Shown: positions 1-9,410, numbered from the stretch's first letter. The stretch: 64,000 nucleotides of DNA from Marinobacter fonticola (GCF_008122265.1 NZ_CP043042.1:2294001-2358000), one strand, 5' to 3'. Notes: a model not told the origin generated them from the letters alone. Numbers and translations are program-made.

Positions 1-1243
1 CGGCAGCCAGCATCTCATCGGCCCCATCTACTTCAACGACCACCGTGACCGGTCCGAACACTTCCTCGAGCAATGGCGATTCGCCTGTCTCCTTTTGTGA
101 CAACAGCAGGTGCTTGTCGGCAGTAAAGAGGCGTGCGGCGGCCTGATTGTCGCCACCCTGGCCGACGGAAACTTCCTCGACGCCTTGCAAGCCCTTGAGC
201 CGTTCGACGCCCCGGCCGTAGTTCTCGACGATCCCCGCATTCAGCATAGTTTGCGGGGCCTGGTCGGCAATCGCCGCGCTCAGTTTCTCGATGAATGCGC
301 CGGAAGCAGTGGAGCGTTCGACGATGACCAGACCGGGGTTGGTGCAAAATTGTCCGCAGCCCTGGGCCACGGAGCCGGCCAGCCCTTTGGCAATCTCCTC
401 ACCTTTTTGCTCGAGGGCGCCACTGAGCATGAACACGGGGTTGATGCTCGACATCTCCGCAAACACCGGTATCGGTTCCGGCCGCGTATTGGCAAGATCG
501 AACAGCGCGCGCCCGCCTTTCTGCGAACCGGTGAAGCCCACTGCTTTGATCGCAGGCTCTTGAACCAGTTGGGCGCCCACACGGTCGCCGTAGATCATAT
601 TGAAGACGCCCTTGGGCATGCCGGTTTTTTCCACGGCCCGCTCGATGGCGTTGGCGACGCACTCGGACGTCACCATGTGGCCCGGATGGGCTTTCACGAC
701 GACCGGGCAGCCCGCAGCCAATGCCGAGGCGGTATCGCCCCCGGCCACCGAGAAAGCAAAAGGAAAGTTGCTGGCGCCAAAAACCGCGACAGGACCCAGC
801 GCGATCTTCATCTGGCGGATGTCCGGTTTGGGCGGCTGCTTTTGCGGATCGCCGCGATCAATCCGGGCGCCATAGAAGTCACCCCGGCGGACGACACTGG
901 CGAACAGCCGAAGCTGGTTGCTGGTGCGCGACCGCTCCCCTTTCAATCGCGCCTCCGGCAGTGCGCTCTCGCGCTGGACTTCGGCGATGACGTCGTCGCC
1001 CAGGTCATCGATTTCATCGGCAATGGCGTCCAGGAAATCCGCCCGCGTGTTGGGGTCGGTTTCGCGGTAGTCCACAAAGGCCTTGGCGGCTGCCTGGGCT
1101 GCTGCCGTCACCTCGTCGGCGGTCGCTTCCTTGAACGCGACCGCGTAGGCCTCGCCGGTATTGGCGTCGAGACTTTGCAGGGTGACCTGGCCAGCGGCCT
1201 TGCGTTGGCCGCCGATGTACTGTTGCCCGAGTATGTGGCTCAT
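1..1243 (-). CDS. 2,5-dioxovalerate (alpha-ketoglutarate semialdehyde) dehydrogenase, 3-prime end cut by window
   Basis: NAD(P)-dependent aldehyde dehydrogenase that oxidises 2-oxoglutarate semialdehyde to 2-oxoglutarate, the last step of the oxidative L-arabinose pathway. About 414 codons are visible and the gene continues past position 1, so roughly the last fifth is missing. The segment FGASNFPFAFSVAGGD (about residues 155-170) is typical of the KGSADH branch. The catalytic Glu lies in FAEMSSINP (E263) and the catalytic Cys in GCGQFCTNPG (C300). The ATG at 1243 starts MSHILGQQYIGG, the usual N-terminus. It is the most downstream visible gene of a leftward cluster with the dehydratases and the sugar importer, which fixes the likely substrate. 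Other sugar-acid pathways that use the same semialdehyde remain possible. Confidence 0.93.
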   Translation of the reverse strand, partial: MSHILGQQYIGGQRKAAGQVTLQSLDANTGEAYAVAFKEATADEVTAAAQAAAKAFVDYRETDPNTRADFLDAIADEIDDLGDDVIAEVQRESALPEARLKGERSRTSNQLRLFASVVRRGDFYGARIDRGDPQKQPPKPDIRQMKIALGPVAVFGASNFPFAFSVAGGDTASALAAGCPVVVKAHPGHMVTSECVANAIERAVEKTGMPKGVFNMIYGDRVGAQLVQEPAIKAVGFTGSQKGGRALFDLANTRPEPIPVFAEMSSINPVFMLSGALEQKGEEIAKGLAGSVAQGCGQFCTNPGLVIVERSTASGAFIEKLSAAIADQAPQTMLNAGIVENYGRGVERLKGLQGVEEVSVGQGGDNQAAARLFTADKHLLLSQKETGESPLLEEVFGPVTVVVEVDGADEMLAA

Positions 1244-1295
1244 TTCGTCCTCCTGTTCGTCATCCTGATAGATAGACTTGGTAATGGGTTTTGGC

Positions 1296-2288
1296 TTAAA
1301 GCTCCAACACGCTCACCGGTACCGGCTTTAGCCGTGCCAAAGGGTTTCGCAGCACAGGACCAAAGGCCTCCGCCTCGATCTCGAAAACATCGCCCTCCCG
1401 GGTGGCGACATCGTCGGCGCAGCTCAGCGTTGCGGTGCCGAAGAAATGCACATGAACGTCGCCGGGGCGGCGGAACTGGGCATACTTGAAGTGGTGGGCT
1501 TCGAGATTGGCGATGCTGTGGCACATATTGGCTTCACCGGACAGGAAGGGCTTCTCCCAGAGCACCTGGCCGTCCCGGCGAATGCGGGATATCCCCCGGA
1601 CATCGTCAGGCAAGGTTCCAAGCCGCAGGGCCGGCCCGAATGCACAGGCACGCAGCTTGGAATGCGCCAGGTAAAGGTAGTTCTGGCGTTCCGTCACGTG
1701 ATCGGAAAACTCGTTGCCCAGCACAAAACCGAGCCGCCGTGGCTGGCCCCGGCTGTCGACGATATAGATGCCGGCGATTTCCGGCTCCTCTCCGCCATCC
1801 AGAGCGAAGCTGGGTGATTTCAGGGCTTCGCCCGGCGCCACGACAATGCTGCCGTCGCCTTTGTAGAACCATTCCGGCTGAACGCCCTCCATGCCATCCA
1901 CTGGTTTTCCGCCATCCAACCCCAGACGAAACATGCGCATGGAGTCGGTCAGCGACTCGGCGTTGTCCAGTTGCCGGTGCATCTTGTCTCTGCCTTCGGC
2001 GCTGCCCAGGTGCGTCAGGCCGGTGCCTGTGATCAGCAGATGAGCCGGGTCCGGGTGGTCGATAGGCGCCAGCAGTAGGCCCTTGTCGGCCAGCTCCGCG
2101 ATATCGACCTGTGTTTTCCCGGGCCACTCGCCGATCAGCGTCTTTAAACTGACGGCGTTGTCGAGGGCTTCAAGCGCCAAGGCATAGACACTTTCGGCGC
2201 CGTCGAGAATGCGCCCGTTGGTTGAGTTGTCGGCAACCGCAATGACCTGTTTGTTACCGGCGGCGTCCCGGCTTTGGAGAAGTTGCAT
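1296..2288 (-). CDS. gguC: GguC/AraD1 family protein (FAH superfamily), probable 2-keto-3-deoxy-L-arabinonate dehydratase
   Basis: 330-residue protein of the fumarylacetoacetate-hydrolase superfamily, GguC/AraD1 branch. Its N-terminus (MQLLQSRDAAGNKQVIAVAD) and the segment PEWFYKGDGSIVVAPGE are characteristic of that family. In related sugar-acid clusters, AraD1 proteins are thought to remove water from 2-keto-3-deoxy-L-arabinonate to give 2-oxoglutarate semialdehyde. It would then replace the DHDPS-fold AraD of Azospirillum. The gene lies between the arabinonate dehydratase and the semialdehyde dehydrogenase, exactly where that step is needed. Metal-binding acidic residues typical of FAH enzymes (EPEIAGIYIVD region) are visible. 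The reaction is inferred from position and family, not from the sequence alone. Confidence 0.85.
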   Translation of the reverse strand: MQLLQSRDAAGNKQVIAVADNSTNGRILDGAESVYALALEALDNAVSLKTLIGEWPGKTQVDIAELADKGLLLAPIDHPDPAHLLITGTGLTHLGSAEGRDKMHRQLDNAESLTDSMRMFRLGLDGGKPVDGMEGVQPEWFYKGDGSIVVAPGEALKSPSFALDGGEEPEIAGIYIVDSRGQPRRLGFVLGNEFSDHVTERQNYLYLAHSKLRACAFGPALRLGTLPDDVRGISRIRRDGQVLWEKPFLSGEANMCHSIANLEAHHFKYAQFRRPGDVHVHFFGTATLSCADDVATREGDVFEIEAEAFGPVLRNPLARLKPVPVSVLEL

Positions 2289-2339
2289 AGGGCGTGCTCC
2301 TGATCGCTTTTATTCGTGTTGTTCTTATGACCGTGTTTG

Positions 2340-4100
2340 TCAGTGGGAATGGGACGGCACCTTGGCGCCACGCCGACCCACAAGGAAGTCGAAGTCGCAT
2401 CCCTCGTCAGCCTGCAGCACGTGCTCGATATAAAGCTGGAGATAGCCGCCATCGCTGGCCAGGACTTTGGATGCCGCCGTGCTGTCCTGAGCCTCCAGCC
2501 GGGTGGCCAATTCCTCGTCGCTGATATCCAGGTGCAGCCGGCCGGATTCGCAGTCGAGTTCGATCCAGTCGCCGTCGCGCACGGCCGCCAGAGGTCCACC
2601 GGCAGCGGCTTCCGGCGCGACGTGTAGCACGACGGTGCCGTAGGCCGTACCGCTCATCCGGGCGTCGGAGATGCGCACCATGTCGGTAATCCCCTGCTCC
2701 AGCAGCTTGGCGGGCAGCCCCATGTTGCCGACTTCCGCCATACCGGGATAACCCTTGGGTCCGCAGTTACGCATGACCAGCACGCTATCGGCATCCACAT
2801 CCAGTTCCGGGTCGTTGATGCGGGCTTTGTAGTGATCGAAGTTGTCGAACACGATGGCCCTGCCCCGGTGATTCATCAGCTCCGCCGTGGCCGCTGAGGG
2901 CTTCAGCACCGCGCCTCGTGGTGCGAGGTTACCGCGTAGAACACAGATACCACCGTCCTTGCAGAGCGGGTTTTCGAACGTGCGGATGACTTCGTCATCG
3001 TAAAGGGGCGCCTCGGCGACGTTCTCCCAGAGGGTGTTGCCGTTCACCGTCAGCGCATCGGGATGCGGCAGGCGCTTAGCCTCACCCAGCCGGCGCAGGA
3101 CCGCGGGCAACCCGCCGGCGTAATAGAACTCTTCCATCAGGAAACGGCCGGACGGCTGGAGATCGACGATGGTTGGCGTACCCCGGCCGATCTCACGCCA
3201 ATCGTCCAGCTCCAGATCGACGCCGATACGCCCCGCGATGGCCTTGAGGTGGACAACGGCATTGGTGGACCCGCCAATCGCCGCGTTGACCCGGATCGCA
3301 TTCTCGAAGGCTTCGCGAGTGAGCACCTTCGACAGTTTCAGATCCTCTTTCACCATATCCACGATGCGGTTGCCGGATAGCTGCGCCAGCACATAGCGGC
3401 GGGAATCCACAGCGGGAATGGCCGCGTTATGCGGTAAAGAGGTGCCCAGAGCCTCGGCCATACTGGCCATCGTCGAGGCGGTACCCATGGTGTTGCAGGT
3501 GCCGGCCGAGCGGGACATATCCGCTTCGGCAGCCATGAAGTCATGCAGCGAAATCTTGCCCGCCTTCACCTGCTCGGAAAGTTGCCATACCGCCGTGCCC
3601 GAGCCGATGTCCTTGCCCTTGTGCTTGCCGTTAAGCATGGGGCCGCCGCTGACGACGATGGTCGGCAAGTCGCAGCTCGCCGCGCCCATGAGCAGCGCAG
3701 GGGTAGTCTTGTCGCAGCCGACCAGCAGCACGACACCGTCCACCGGGTTGCCGCGCAAGGATTCTTCCACATCCATGCTGGCCAGGTTGCGGGTGAGCAT
3801 CGCCGTGGGCCGCAAGTTGGATTCGCCGTTGGAGAAAACGGGAAATTCCACCGGGAAGCCGCCTGCTTCGAGAATGCCCTGGCGAACCTTTTCCGCGATA
3901 CGGCGAAAGTGGGCGTTGCAGGGGGTCAATTCCGACCAGGTATTGCAGATGCCGATAACCGGGCGGCCGTCGAACAGATGGTCGGGAAACCCCTGGTTCT
4001 TCATCCAGCTCCGGTACATGAAGCCATTCTTGTCGGCGGTGCCGAACCACGCCGCCGAACGCAGCGGATTTTTCTTGTCGGACTGATCATGGTCAGACAT
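2340..4100 (-). CDS. L-arabinonate dehydratase (IlvD/Edd family)
   Basis: 586-residue dehydratase of the IlvD/Edd family. It is expected to bind an Fe-S cluster and Mg and to convert L-arabinonate to 2-keto-3-deoxy-L-arabinonate. The three likely cluster cysteines are visible: C52 (ICNTW), C129 (VGCDKTTP) and C202 (AGTCNTMGT). The C-terminal DARMSGTAYG carries the conserved catalytic Ser region. The length and the opening (NPLRSAAWFG, then GFMYRSWMKNQG) match the sugar-acid subgroup rather than dihydroxy-acid dehydratase. The ATG at 4100 is preceded by GGGAGC. It sits between the importer genes and the next pathway enzyme. Related pentonates such as D-xylonate or D-fuconate are alternative substrates. 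Confidence 0.9.
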   Translation of the reverse strand: MSDHDQSDKKNPLRSAAWFGTADKNGFMYRSWMKNQGFPDHLFDGRPVIGICNTWSELTPCNAHFRRIAEKVRQGILEAGGFPVEFPVFSNGESNLRPTAMLTRNLASMDVEESLRGNPVDGVVLLVGCDKTTPALLMGAASCDLPTIVVSGGPMLNGKHKGKDIGSGTAVWQLSEQVKAGKISLHDFMAAEADMSRSAGTCNTMGTASTMASMAEALGTSLPHNAAIPAVDSRRYVLAQLSGNRIVDMVKEDLKLSKVLTREAFENAIRVNAAIGGSTNAVVHLKAIAGRIGVDLELDDWREIGRGTPTIVDLQPSGRFLMEEFYYAGGLPAVLRRLGEAKRLPHPDALTVNGNTLWENVAEAPLYDDEVIRTFENPLCKDGGICVLRGNLAPRGAVLKPSAATAELMNHRGRAIVFDNFDHYKARINDPELDVDADSVLVMRNCGPKGYPGMAEVGNMGLPAKLLEQGITDMVRISDARMSGTAYGTVVLHVAPEAAAGGPLAAVRDGDWIELDCESGRLHLDISDEELATRLEAQDSTAASKVLASDGGYLQLYIEHVLQADEGCDFDFLVGRRGAKVPSHSH

Positions 4101-4172
4101 CGGATAGTGCTCCCAAATACTGATTCAAGACTCGTTTGAGAAACGGTGAGACGTTCGTTGATGCTGCGGCCA

Positions 4173-5189
4173 TCAGGCTCGTGTCCGGCGCGACTGCTTC
4201 CAGCGGTCGAACAGCACCGCGAGCAGCAGGATCGCCCCACGTACCAGGTACTGATAAAAGGTCGGCACGTTGAGCAGCCCCATGGCGTTCTGCACGCAGC
4301 CCATGATCAGCACGCCCACTAAAACACCGGTAATCGACGCCACACCGCCGGAGAGCGAGACACCGCCCAGTACGCAAGCGGAGATCACGGCCAGTTCCAG
4401 ACCCAGGGAGGTGTTGGGATCGCCGAGTCCCATGCGGGAGGTGAGCAGCACGCCGGCAATACCGGCGACGACGCCTTGTAGGGCAAAGACCGTAATTTTC
4501 AGGCGCCGCACGTTCACGCCCGCCAGGTTGGCCGCTTCCGAGTTGCCCCCTGTCGCGAGGACATTGCGGCCGAAGGCAGTGACGTTGAGCAGGATGCCGA
4601 AGATGATGAAGCAGAAGATCATGGTCCAGACGGGCACCGTCAGGCCGAGGAAGGAGGCGCTGCCCAGATCGAAGAAGGCAGGCACGGTGATCATCACCGC
4701 ATCGCCGCCGGACGTGATGTAGGCCAACCCGCGCACGAATTCCATCGCCGCCAGTGTGGCGATCAACGAATTGACGCCGAATCGCGCAACGACAAAACCA
4801 TTGAACGCCCCCACCGCGGCACCAGCGGCAATGCCGGCCGCCACGCCGATAAAGACGCTCCCCGAACTGGATGTGATGACCGCCGCCACAACGCCGGTAA
4901 ACGCCACAATGGAGGCGACGGAAAGATCCACCTCTCCAAGCGCCAGTACCAGCATCATGGTGGTCGCGATGGTGCCGATCAGCGTGACCGACAGGAGCAG
5001 GCCGACGATGTTACGGCCAGTCAGGAAGTCCGGTACCAGCACCGACAACCCGATAAAAAGCAGGATGAATATCGCAATCAGGCCCGAGGTATCCATCAAG
5101 GTGCGGATCGCTTTAGGCAAACCGGCACGCGACTTTGCGGGCGTGAAATCCGGTGAAGACTGAGCCTGAGCCAGTTTTTCGGTAGCCAT
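4173..5189 (-). CDS. araH: L-arabinose ABC transporter permease AraH
   Basis: Inner-membrane permease of a sugar ABC importer of the RbsC/AraH/XylH type, with about eight to ten hydrophobic helices. Segments such as LALGEVDLSVASIVAFTGV, ACVLGGVSLSGGVASI and the C-terminal YLVRGAILLLAVLFDRWKQ match E. coli AraH closely. I chose the ATG at 5189 (MATEKLAQAQ), preceded by a purine-rich GAGAGAGAA stretch. An in-frame ATG at 5237 would overlap araG and adds an atypical basic tail. With the chosen start the spacer to araG is 25 nt, so the two are surely one transcript. Galactose or fucose specificity cannot be excluded from the permease alone. Confidence 0.92.
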   Translation of the reverse strand: MATEKLAQAQSSPDFTPAKSRAGLPKAIRTLMDTSGLIAIFILLFIGLSVLVPDFLTGRNIVGLLLSVTLIGTIATTMMLVLALGEVDLSVASIVAFTGVVAAVITSSSGSVFIGVAAGIAAGAAVGAFNGFVVARFGVNSLIATLAAMEFVRGLAYITSGGDAVMITVPAFFDLGSASFLGLTVPVWTMIFCFIIFGILLNVTAFGRNVLATGGNSEAANLAGVNVRRLKITVFALQGVVAGIAGVLLTSRMGLGDPNTSLGLELAVISACVLGGVSLSGGVASITGVLVGVLIMGCVQNAMGLLNVPTFYQYLVRGAILLLAVLFDRWKQSRRTRA

Positions 5190-5214
5190 GGTTGTTCTCT
5201 CTCTTATCAAGCGT

Positions 5215-6708
5215 TCAGGCTGGCAATGCCAGGCCAAGCAAACGTTCAGGCGTGGCCTGGTCGCGGGGTAGGATCTCGATCATCTCGCCATCGCGCATGA
5301 CGCCAACCCGGTCGCAGATGGAACTGACTTCGGCAAGGTCGCTGGAAATGACCACCACGCTCTTGCCCTGTTCCGCCAGGTCGTAAAGCAGTGAATAGAT
5401 GTCCCGGCGGGCGCCGACATCGATACCGCGAGTCGGCTCATCCATCACGAACACGTCGATCTCTTCGGACAGCCAGCGGGCCAGAATCGCCTTTTGCTGG
5501 TTACCGCCGGAGAGTGTGCCGATGCGGGTCTCAGGGCCCGGCGTCTTGATGCGCAGGCGGCGGATGTAGTCGTGGGCGTTATCCTTTTCCTGTGCGCTAT
5601 TACGGAACACCTTCCAGCGTGAGAAGAAACGGCGGCAGCTGATATTGATGTTGTCCGCCACGCTCGCGATGGCGAAGATGCCCTGGGATTTGCGGTCTTC
5701 CGGACACATGGCGATGCCGGCATGAATCGCCTGCTGCGGGCTGCGGAACTGGCACGGTTTACCTTTGAAATGCACCGCTCCCTCTTCGGGCCTGACCGCG
5801 CCGCATACCAGGCGCAGCAGTTCGCTGCGGCCGGCGCCGACCAGGCCAAATAAGCCGAACACTTCGCCCTGCCTGACCGCAAAACTGGCGGGAACACGCA
5901 CCCCCGGCCCTTTCAAATCCTTGATCTCAAGCAGTGTCGGGCCGTGTTCGCGGCAGCGGTAGCCGTAGACGTCCTCGATCTCGCGGCCGACCATCTCGCT
6001 GACCAGCAGGTCGTGGTCGATATGGTCGAGACTGGGATGGGTGCTGATGTGCTTGCCGTCCCGGAAGACAGTGATGGCATCGCACATCTCGAAGACTTCA
6101 TCCATGCGGTGGGTGACGTAAAGCACCACTTTGCCCTCGTCGCGCAGGCGTTTGACGATACGCTTGAGATTGCGAATTTCCTGCACCGACAGGCTGCTGG
6201 TGGGCTCGTCGAAAGCGATAATCCGGGCATTGCGCAGCAGCGCGCGGCCGATTTCGATCATTTGCTGCTGACCAATCGAGAGATCCCGGACCCGGGTCGC
6301 CGGGTCGATGTTCTCTTCGCCGAGGTCCTTGAGCACGCCGACCGCACTCTCCCGCATCGCGCGACGGTCGATGAAACCATTCTTCTGCGGGAGCTGGCCA
6401 AGCAGCAGGTTCTCCGCGACCGACAGGTTCGGCGACAGGGTCAGCTCTTGGTAAATGATGGCGATGCCCTGGCCCAGTGCCTCTCGTTCGTTGGCGAAGA
6501 CGTGGCGCTCGCCGTTGATCCAGAGCGCGCCGGACGTCACCTTGTTAACGCCGCTGAGAACCTTTAGCAGCGTGGATTTGCCGGCGCCGTTCTCGCCCAT
6601 CAAGGCATGGACCTCTCCGGCCTGTGCATCGAAGGACACATTATCCAGGGCGCGAACGCCGGGAAATTCCACGGAGATGCCGTCAAACCGAAGGTATGAC
6701 TCAGACAT
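5215..6708 (-). CDS. araG: L-arabinose ABC transporter ATP-binding protein AraG
   Basis: 497-residue tandem ATPase of the sugar ABC importer, cytoplasmic face. The first nucleotide-binding domain has Walker A GENGAGKST (about residues 38-46), signature LSIGQQQM and Walker B IIAFDEPTSSL. The second has the degenerate Walker A GLVGAGRSE usual for this family, signature LSGGNQQKAILARWLSEE and FVMDEPTRGIDVG. Overall similarity to E. coli AraG is strong along the whole length. The ATG at 6708 has GGAG seven bases upstream. It lies between araF (63 nt away) and araH (25 nt), the canonical FGH order. Confidence 0.94.
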   Translation of the reverse strand: MSESYLRFDGISVEFPGVRALDNVSFDAQAGEVHALMGENGAGKSTLLKVLSGVNKVTSGALWINGERHVFANEREALGQGIAIIYQELTLSPNLSVAENLLLGQLPQKNGFIDRRAMRESAVGVLKDLGEENIDPATRVRDLSIGQQQMIEIGRALLRNARIIAFDEPTSSLSVQEIRNLKRIVKRLRDEGKVVLYVTHRMDEVFEMCDAITVFRDGKHISTHPSLDHIDHDLLVSEMVGREIEDVYGYRCREHGPTLLEIKDLKGPGVRVPASFAVRQGEVFGLFGLVGAGRSELLRLVCGAVRPEEGAVHFKGKPCQFRSPQQAIHAGIAMCPEDRKSQGIFAIASVADNINISCRRFFSRWKVFRNSAQEKDNAHDYIRRLRIKTPGPETRIGTLSGGNQQKAILARWLSEEIDVFVMDEPTRGIDVGARRDIYSLLYDLAEQGKSVVVISSDLAEVSSICDRVGVMRDGEMIEILPRDQATPERLLGLALPA

Positions 6709-6771
6709 GATTGGGCTCCGATAGTGAGTGGACGGAACGATCAGGCGCCCGGTGCGGCGCCTGCCTGAAAC

Positions 6772-7830
6772 CTAGAGGTCGAGTTCTTCCCGGACCTGCT
6801 TCCAGTTATCGCGCGTCATCAACGTGCCGGTGGTCTGCGTGTTCGCCTGCGGTTTCTCGCCCGACGTGATCCAGTTGTAGAGGTTCTGCGCACTATCGCG
6901 GCCGTGCATGGTGGAGCTCACCGCGACGGTGCCGAAGAAGCCGGTGGGGTTCTCCCGGGAGAATTCGGCGAAGGCGGCACCGGAGCCGTTAATACCGACA
7001 CCGATCACATCTTCCGACGCGAGGCCATACTGCTCGCTGGCGCGTACGCCACCCAGCACGCTTTCTTCATTGAGCGCGAAGATCACCCAATGCTTGAAGC
7101 CGCCCCGCTTGGACAACACCGGCGACGCGGCGGCAAACGCGCTGCTGGTATCGGTGTTCTGCTGCGGTGCATCGAAGATGTTGTCTTTCTTGAAGCCGGC
7201 GTTGAGGAGAGCATCCGTCGCGCCGTCGGTACGCTCCTTGGCGGTCGGCAGCTCGTAGTTGGTAATCCGCAGGGCGGCTACATCGTCCATGTTCCAGCCG
7301 CGCGCCTCGATCTGCTCCGCGAGGGCGTTGCCGACTTGCTGGCCGATCTTGTAGCCGGACATGCCCAGATGCGGTATGTCCTGCAGGGGTTCGCCTTCGG
7401 CATTCAGAAAACGGTCGTCGACGGTGACGACTTTCATGTCGTATTGCTCTGCACGGCGCTTGATCACCGGGCCAAGACGCACATCCGGCGGACAGATGAC
7501 AAAGCCTTGTGCGCCCTGGGAGTGGAGGTTATCGATGGCTGACAGGACTTCCTGGCCATCCACACCGGAGAGGGTGACGACTTCAAAGCCTTTCTTCTCG
7601 CCCAGTTGGGTGGCGGCCTGCTGTTCGTTGATGAACCAGGCCTGTTCGGGCTTCTTGACGATAAAGCCGATGGTGACGTCGTCCTGCGCGGCGTGAGCGC
7701 TGGACAACGGCAGGCACGCGAGGCTGGCGCCAAACGCCAGTACTTTAAGCGCACGGACAATAGGAAATGTTTGAAAGGTACGAAAGGTACAGAAGGTACA
7801 GAAGGTACGGAGGGTACGAGGGAATAACAT
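6772..7830 (-). CDS. araF: L-arabinose-binding periplasmic protein AraF with a repeat-bearing signal peptide
   Basis: Periplasmic sugar-binding protein that delivers L-arabinose to AraGH. The mature part opens VTIGFIVKKPEQAWF and contains KGFEVVTLSGVDGQEVLSAID, GFVICPPDVRLG and ALNEESVLGGVRA, all close to E. coli AraF. I place the start at the ATG at 7830, which has AGGAGA six bases upstream. An ATG at 7875 would add 15 Thr-rich residues and lacks a good ribosome site. From 7830 the signal peptide begins MLFPRTL and then carries five back-to-back xTF triplets (RTF, CTF, CTF, RTF, QTF) encoded by a 9-bp DNA repeat. A normal hydrophobic core and SSAHA cleavage site follow. The repeat alters only the region to be removed. 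Confidence 0.93.
   Translation of the reverse strand: MLFPRTLRTFCTFCTFRTFQTFPIVRALKVLAFGASLACLPLSSAHAAQDDVTIGFIVKKPEQAWFINEQQAATQLGEKKGFEVVTLSGVDGQEVLSAIDNLHSQGAQGFVICPPDVRLGPVIKRRAEQYDMKVVTVDDRFLNAEGEPLQDIPHLGMSGYKIGQQVGNALAEQIEARGWNMDDVAALRITNYELPTAKERTDGATDALLNAGFKKDNIFDAPQQNTDTSSAFAAASPVLSKRGGFKHWVIFALNEESVLGGVRASEQYGLASEDVIGVGINGSGAAFAEFSRENPTGFFGTVAVSSTMHGRDSAQNLYNWITSGEKPQANTQTTGTLMTRDNWKQVREELDL
7773..7817. repeat. Five-unit 9-bp tandem repeat inside araF signal peptide
   Basis: Units GAAAGGTAC, GAAAGGTAC, AGAAGGTAC, AGAAGGTAC and GGAGGGTAC follow each other without gaps (plus-strand sense). Because the unit is three codons, gain or loss of a copy changes the araF signal peptide by three residues without a frameshift. 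Confidence 0.9.
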
Positions 7831-7947
7831 CACTGTCTCCTGTGTGCTCGTGGGCACGGTTGTTGTTGTTTCCACAGGTATGCGTCCTTAAGACAGATTC
7901 ACCTTATGTCGCGGATCGATATCCTACAAATCCCAATTTTGGCTATT

Positions 7948-7971
7948 ACCGATATGTTTTTTGTTATCGGT
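7948..7971. promoter_or_regulatory. Perfect palindrome upstream of araF, candidate LysR (GbpR-like) operator
   Basis: ACCGATA (7948-7954), ten AT-rich bases, then TATCGGT (7965-7971): a perfect 7-bp inverted repeat, 118 bp upstream of the araF start. It shares a CCGATA/ATAACCG-like core with the palindrome at 9411-9440 next to the LysR gene. Assignment to that regulator is inference. Confidence 0.5.
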
Positions 7972-8109
7972 CCAGTCAGAGCATGGTTGGAGCTGAGGCG
8001 GGAGACGGATTAACGTTGGGCAGCGACAAGCTGGGGTGGACGTCTTGGGTGGCGAAGATAAGCGCGCCAGCTCCGTAGAGCTGGCGAAGGAAGGGATAGA
8101 GGGAGGGCT

Positions 8110-9300
8110 TCAGCGTACGGAGAACGTATAGACCGTGCGGGTCTCGTAGGTTTCGCCGGGTTCAAGGATGGTGGACGGAAAGCCCTCCTGATTAGGCGAG
8201 TCCGGATAATGCTGGGTTTCCAGGGCAAACCCCGAGCGGTGTTTGTAGGCGCTACCGGATTTACCGGTCAGCGTGCCATCGAGGAAATTGCCGGAGTAGA
8301 ACTGGATCCCCGGTTCGGTGGTGGCCACCTCCATCACCCGACCGCTGTCCGGCTCGATCACCCGGGCGGCCAGGACGAGTGTGTCGTCTGCTGCCGATGC
8401 GCGATCAAGCACGAAGTTGTGATCGTAGCCTTGCCCGAAAGCCAGTTGCTGATTGTCGTTGTCGATCCGGTCGCCAATCGCCGTAGCCTTGGTGAAATCA
8501 AACGGCGTCCCCTCGACCGGTCTTATTTCACCCGTGGGAATCAGCGTCTTGTCCACCGGCGTAAACGCATCCGCGTTGATCGTCAACCGGTGATCGAGAA
8601 TACTGCCGCTGCCCTCGCCCTGGAGATTGAAATAGCTGTGCTGGGTCAGGTTGACCGGGGTCGCCTTGGTGGTGGTTGCCCGGTAGTCGATGGCCAGTTC
8701 GTTGTTGTCGGTCAGGGTGTAGGTGACCTCGACTTCCAGCTTGCCGGGATAGCCTTCTTCGCCGTCCGCGCTGGCGTAGGTCAGCACAAGACCGGCGCCC
8801 TGCTCGTTCTCGAACGGCTTGGCTTCCCAGAGCTCCCGGTTGAACCCCTTGTCGCCACCATGCAGATGGTTGGGGCCGTTGTTGGTGGCCAGCTCGAAAG
8901 TTTCACCGTTTAGCTCGAACGCTCCGCCGGCGATCCGGTTGCCATAGCGACCGATCAACGCCCCGAAATAGGGGTTGGATGTCATATAGGCATCGGAAAG
9001 ATAGCCCTCGAGGTTGTCGAAACCCAGCACGATATCGTCAAACTGCCCGCTGGCATCGGGCGTCCACAGCGACGTGACGATGCCGCCGTAGTTGGTCACC
9101 CGCATTTCCACGCCGTTGGCGTTGACGATGCGGTAGAGATCGGCCTTGCGTCCATCCGGCAAGGCGCCGAAGCTCGACCGCTTTACGGACTCCAGATCGT
9201 TCATCGTTTTGTTCCCGTCAGCATGGATTGAACCTGCGGCAAATAAGAGACCCAGGCTAGCGCCCAGGGCCAGGTAAGGGAAAGGCGTTTTCCATGTCAT
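8110..9300 (-). CDS. Aldose 1-epimerase (mutarotase), exported
   Basis: 396-residue galactose-mutarotase family enzyme that interconverts alpha and beta anomers of aldoses. The first 27 residues form a signal peptide (hydrophobic core YLALGASLGLLFAAG, cleavage near SIHA), so it acts in the periplasm. Family motifs are present: VTNYGGIVTSLWTPD, GRYGNRIAGG, NNGPNHLHGGDKGF (catalytic His), VNLTQHSYFNLQG (second His) and the late Glu region (FALETQHYPDSPNQ). The ATG at 9300 has AGGAGC eight bases upstream. It is divergent from the LysR gene and upstream of araFGH, and probably supplies the anomer preferred by the importer or dehydrogenase. The usual length is near 340-380, so nothing is missing. 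Confidence 0.92.
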   Translation of the reverse strand: MTWKTPFPYLALGASLGLLFAAGSIHADGNKTMNDLESVKRSSFGALPDGRKADLYRIVNANGVEMRVTNYGGIVTSLWTPDASGQFDDIVLGFDNLEGYLSDAYMTSNPYFGALIGRYGNRIAGGAFELNGETFELATNNGPNHLHGGDKGFNRELWEAKPFENEQGAGLVLTYASADGEEGYPGKLEVEVTYTLTDNNELAIDYRATTTKATPVNLTQHSYFNLQGEGSGSILDHRLTINADAFTPVDKTLIPTGEIRPVEGTPFDFTKATAIGDRIDNDNQQLAFGQGYDHNFVLDRASAADDTLVLAARVIEPDSGRVMEVATTEPGIQFYSGNFLDGTLTGKSGSAYKHRSGFALETQHYPDSPNQEGFPSTILEPGETYETRTVYTFSVR

Positions 9301-9410
9301 GTTATAAGCTCCTGCATAGACGATTGCTGATGCAATCTGTTGTTGTTCGAAGAATCGGTTGTGAGCCCTGTGACGCGCACAAGCCCAAAATCACGTTAGA
9401 CTAGCGGGCG

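Noticed and set aside
110..1489. 459-codon open frame on the plus strand
   Set aside because: It is antisense to the semialdehyde dehydrogenase and the end of gguC, whose minus-strand reading shows all catalytic motifs. The plus reading shows no family motif.
4173..5237. Longer araH starting at 5237
   Set aside because: This start overlaps araG, lacks a ribosome site and adds a polar N-terminus not seen in the family; 5189 fits better.
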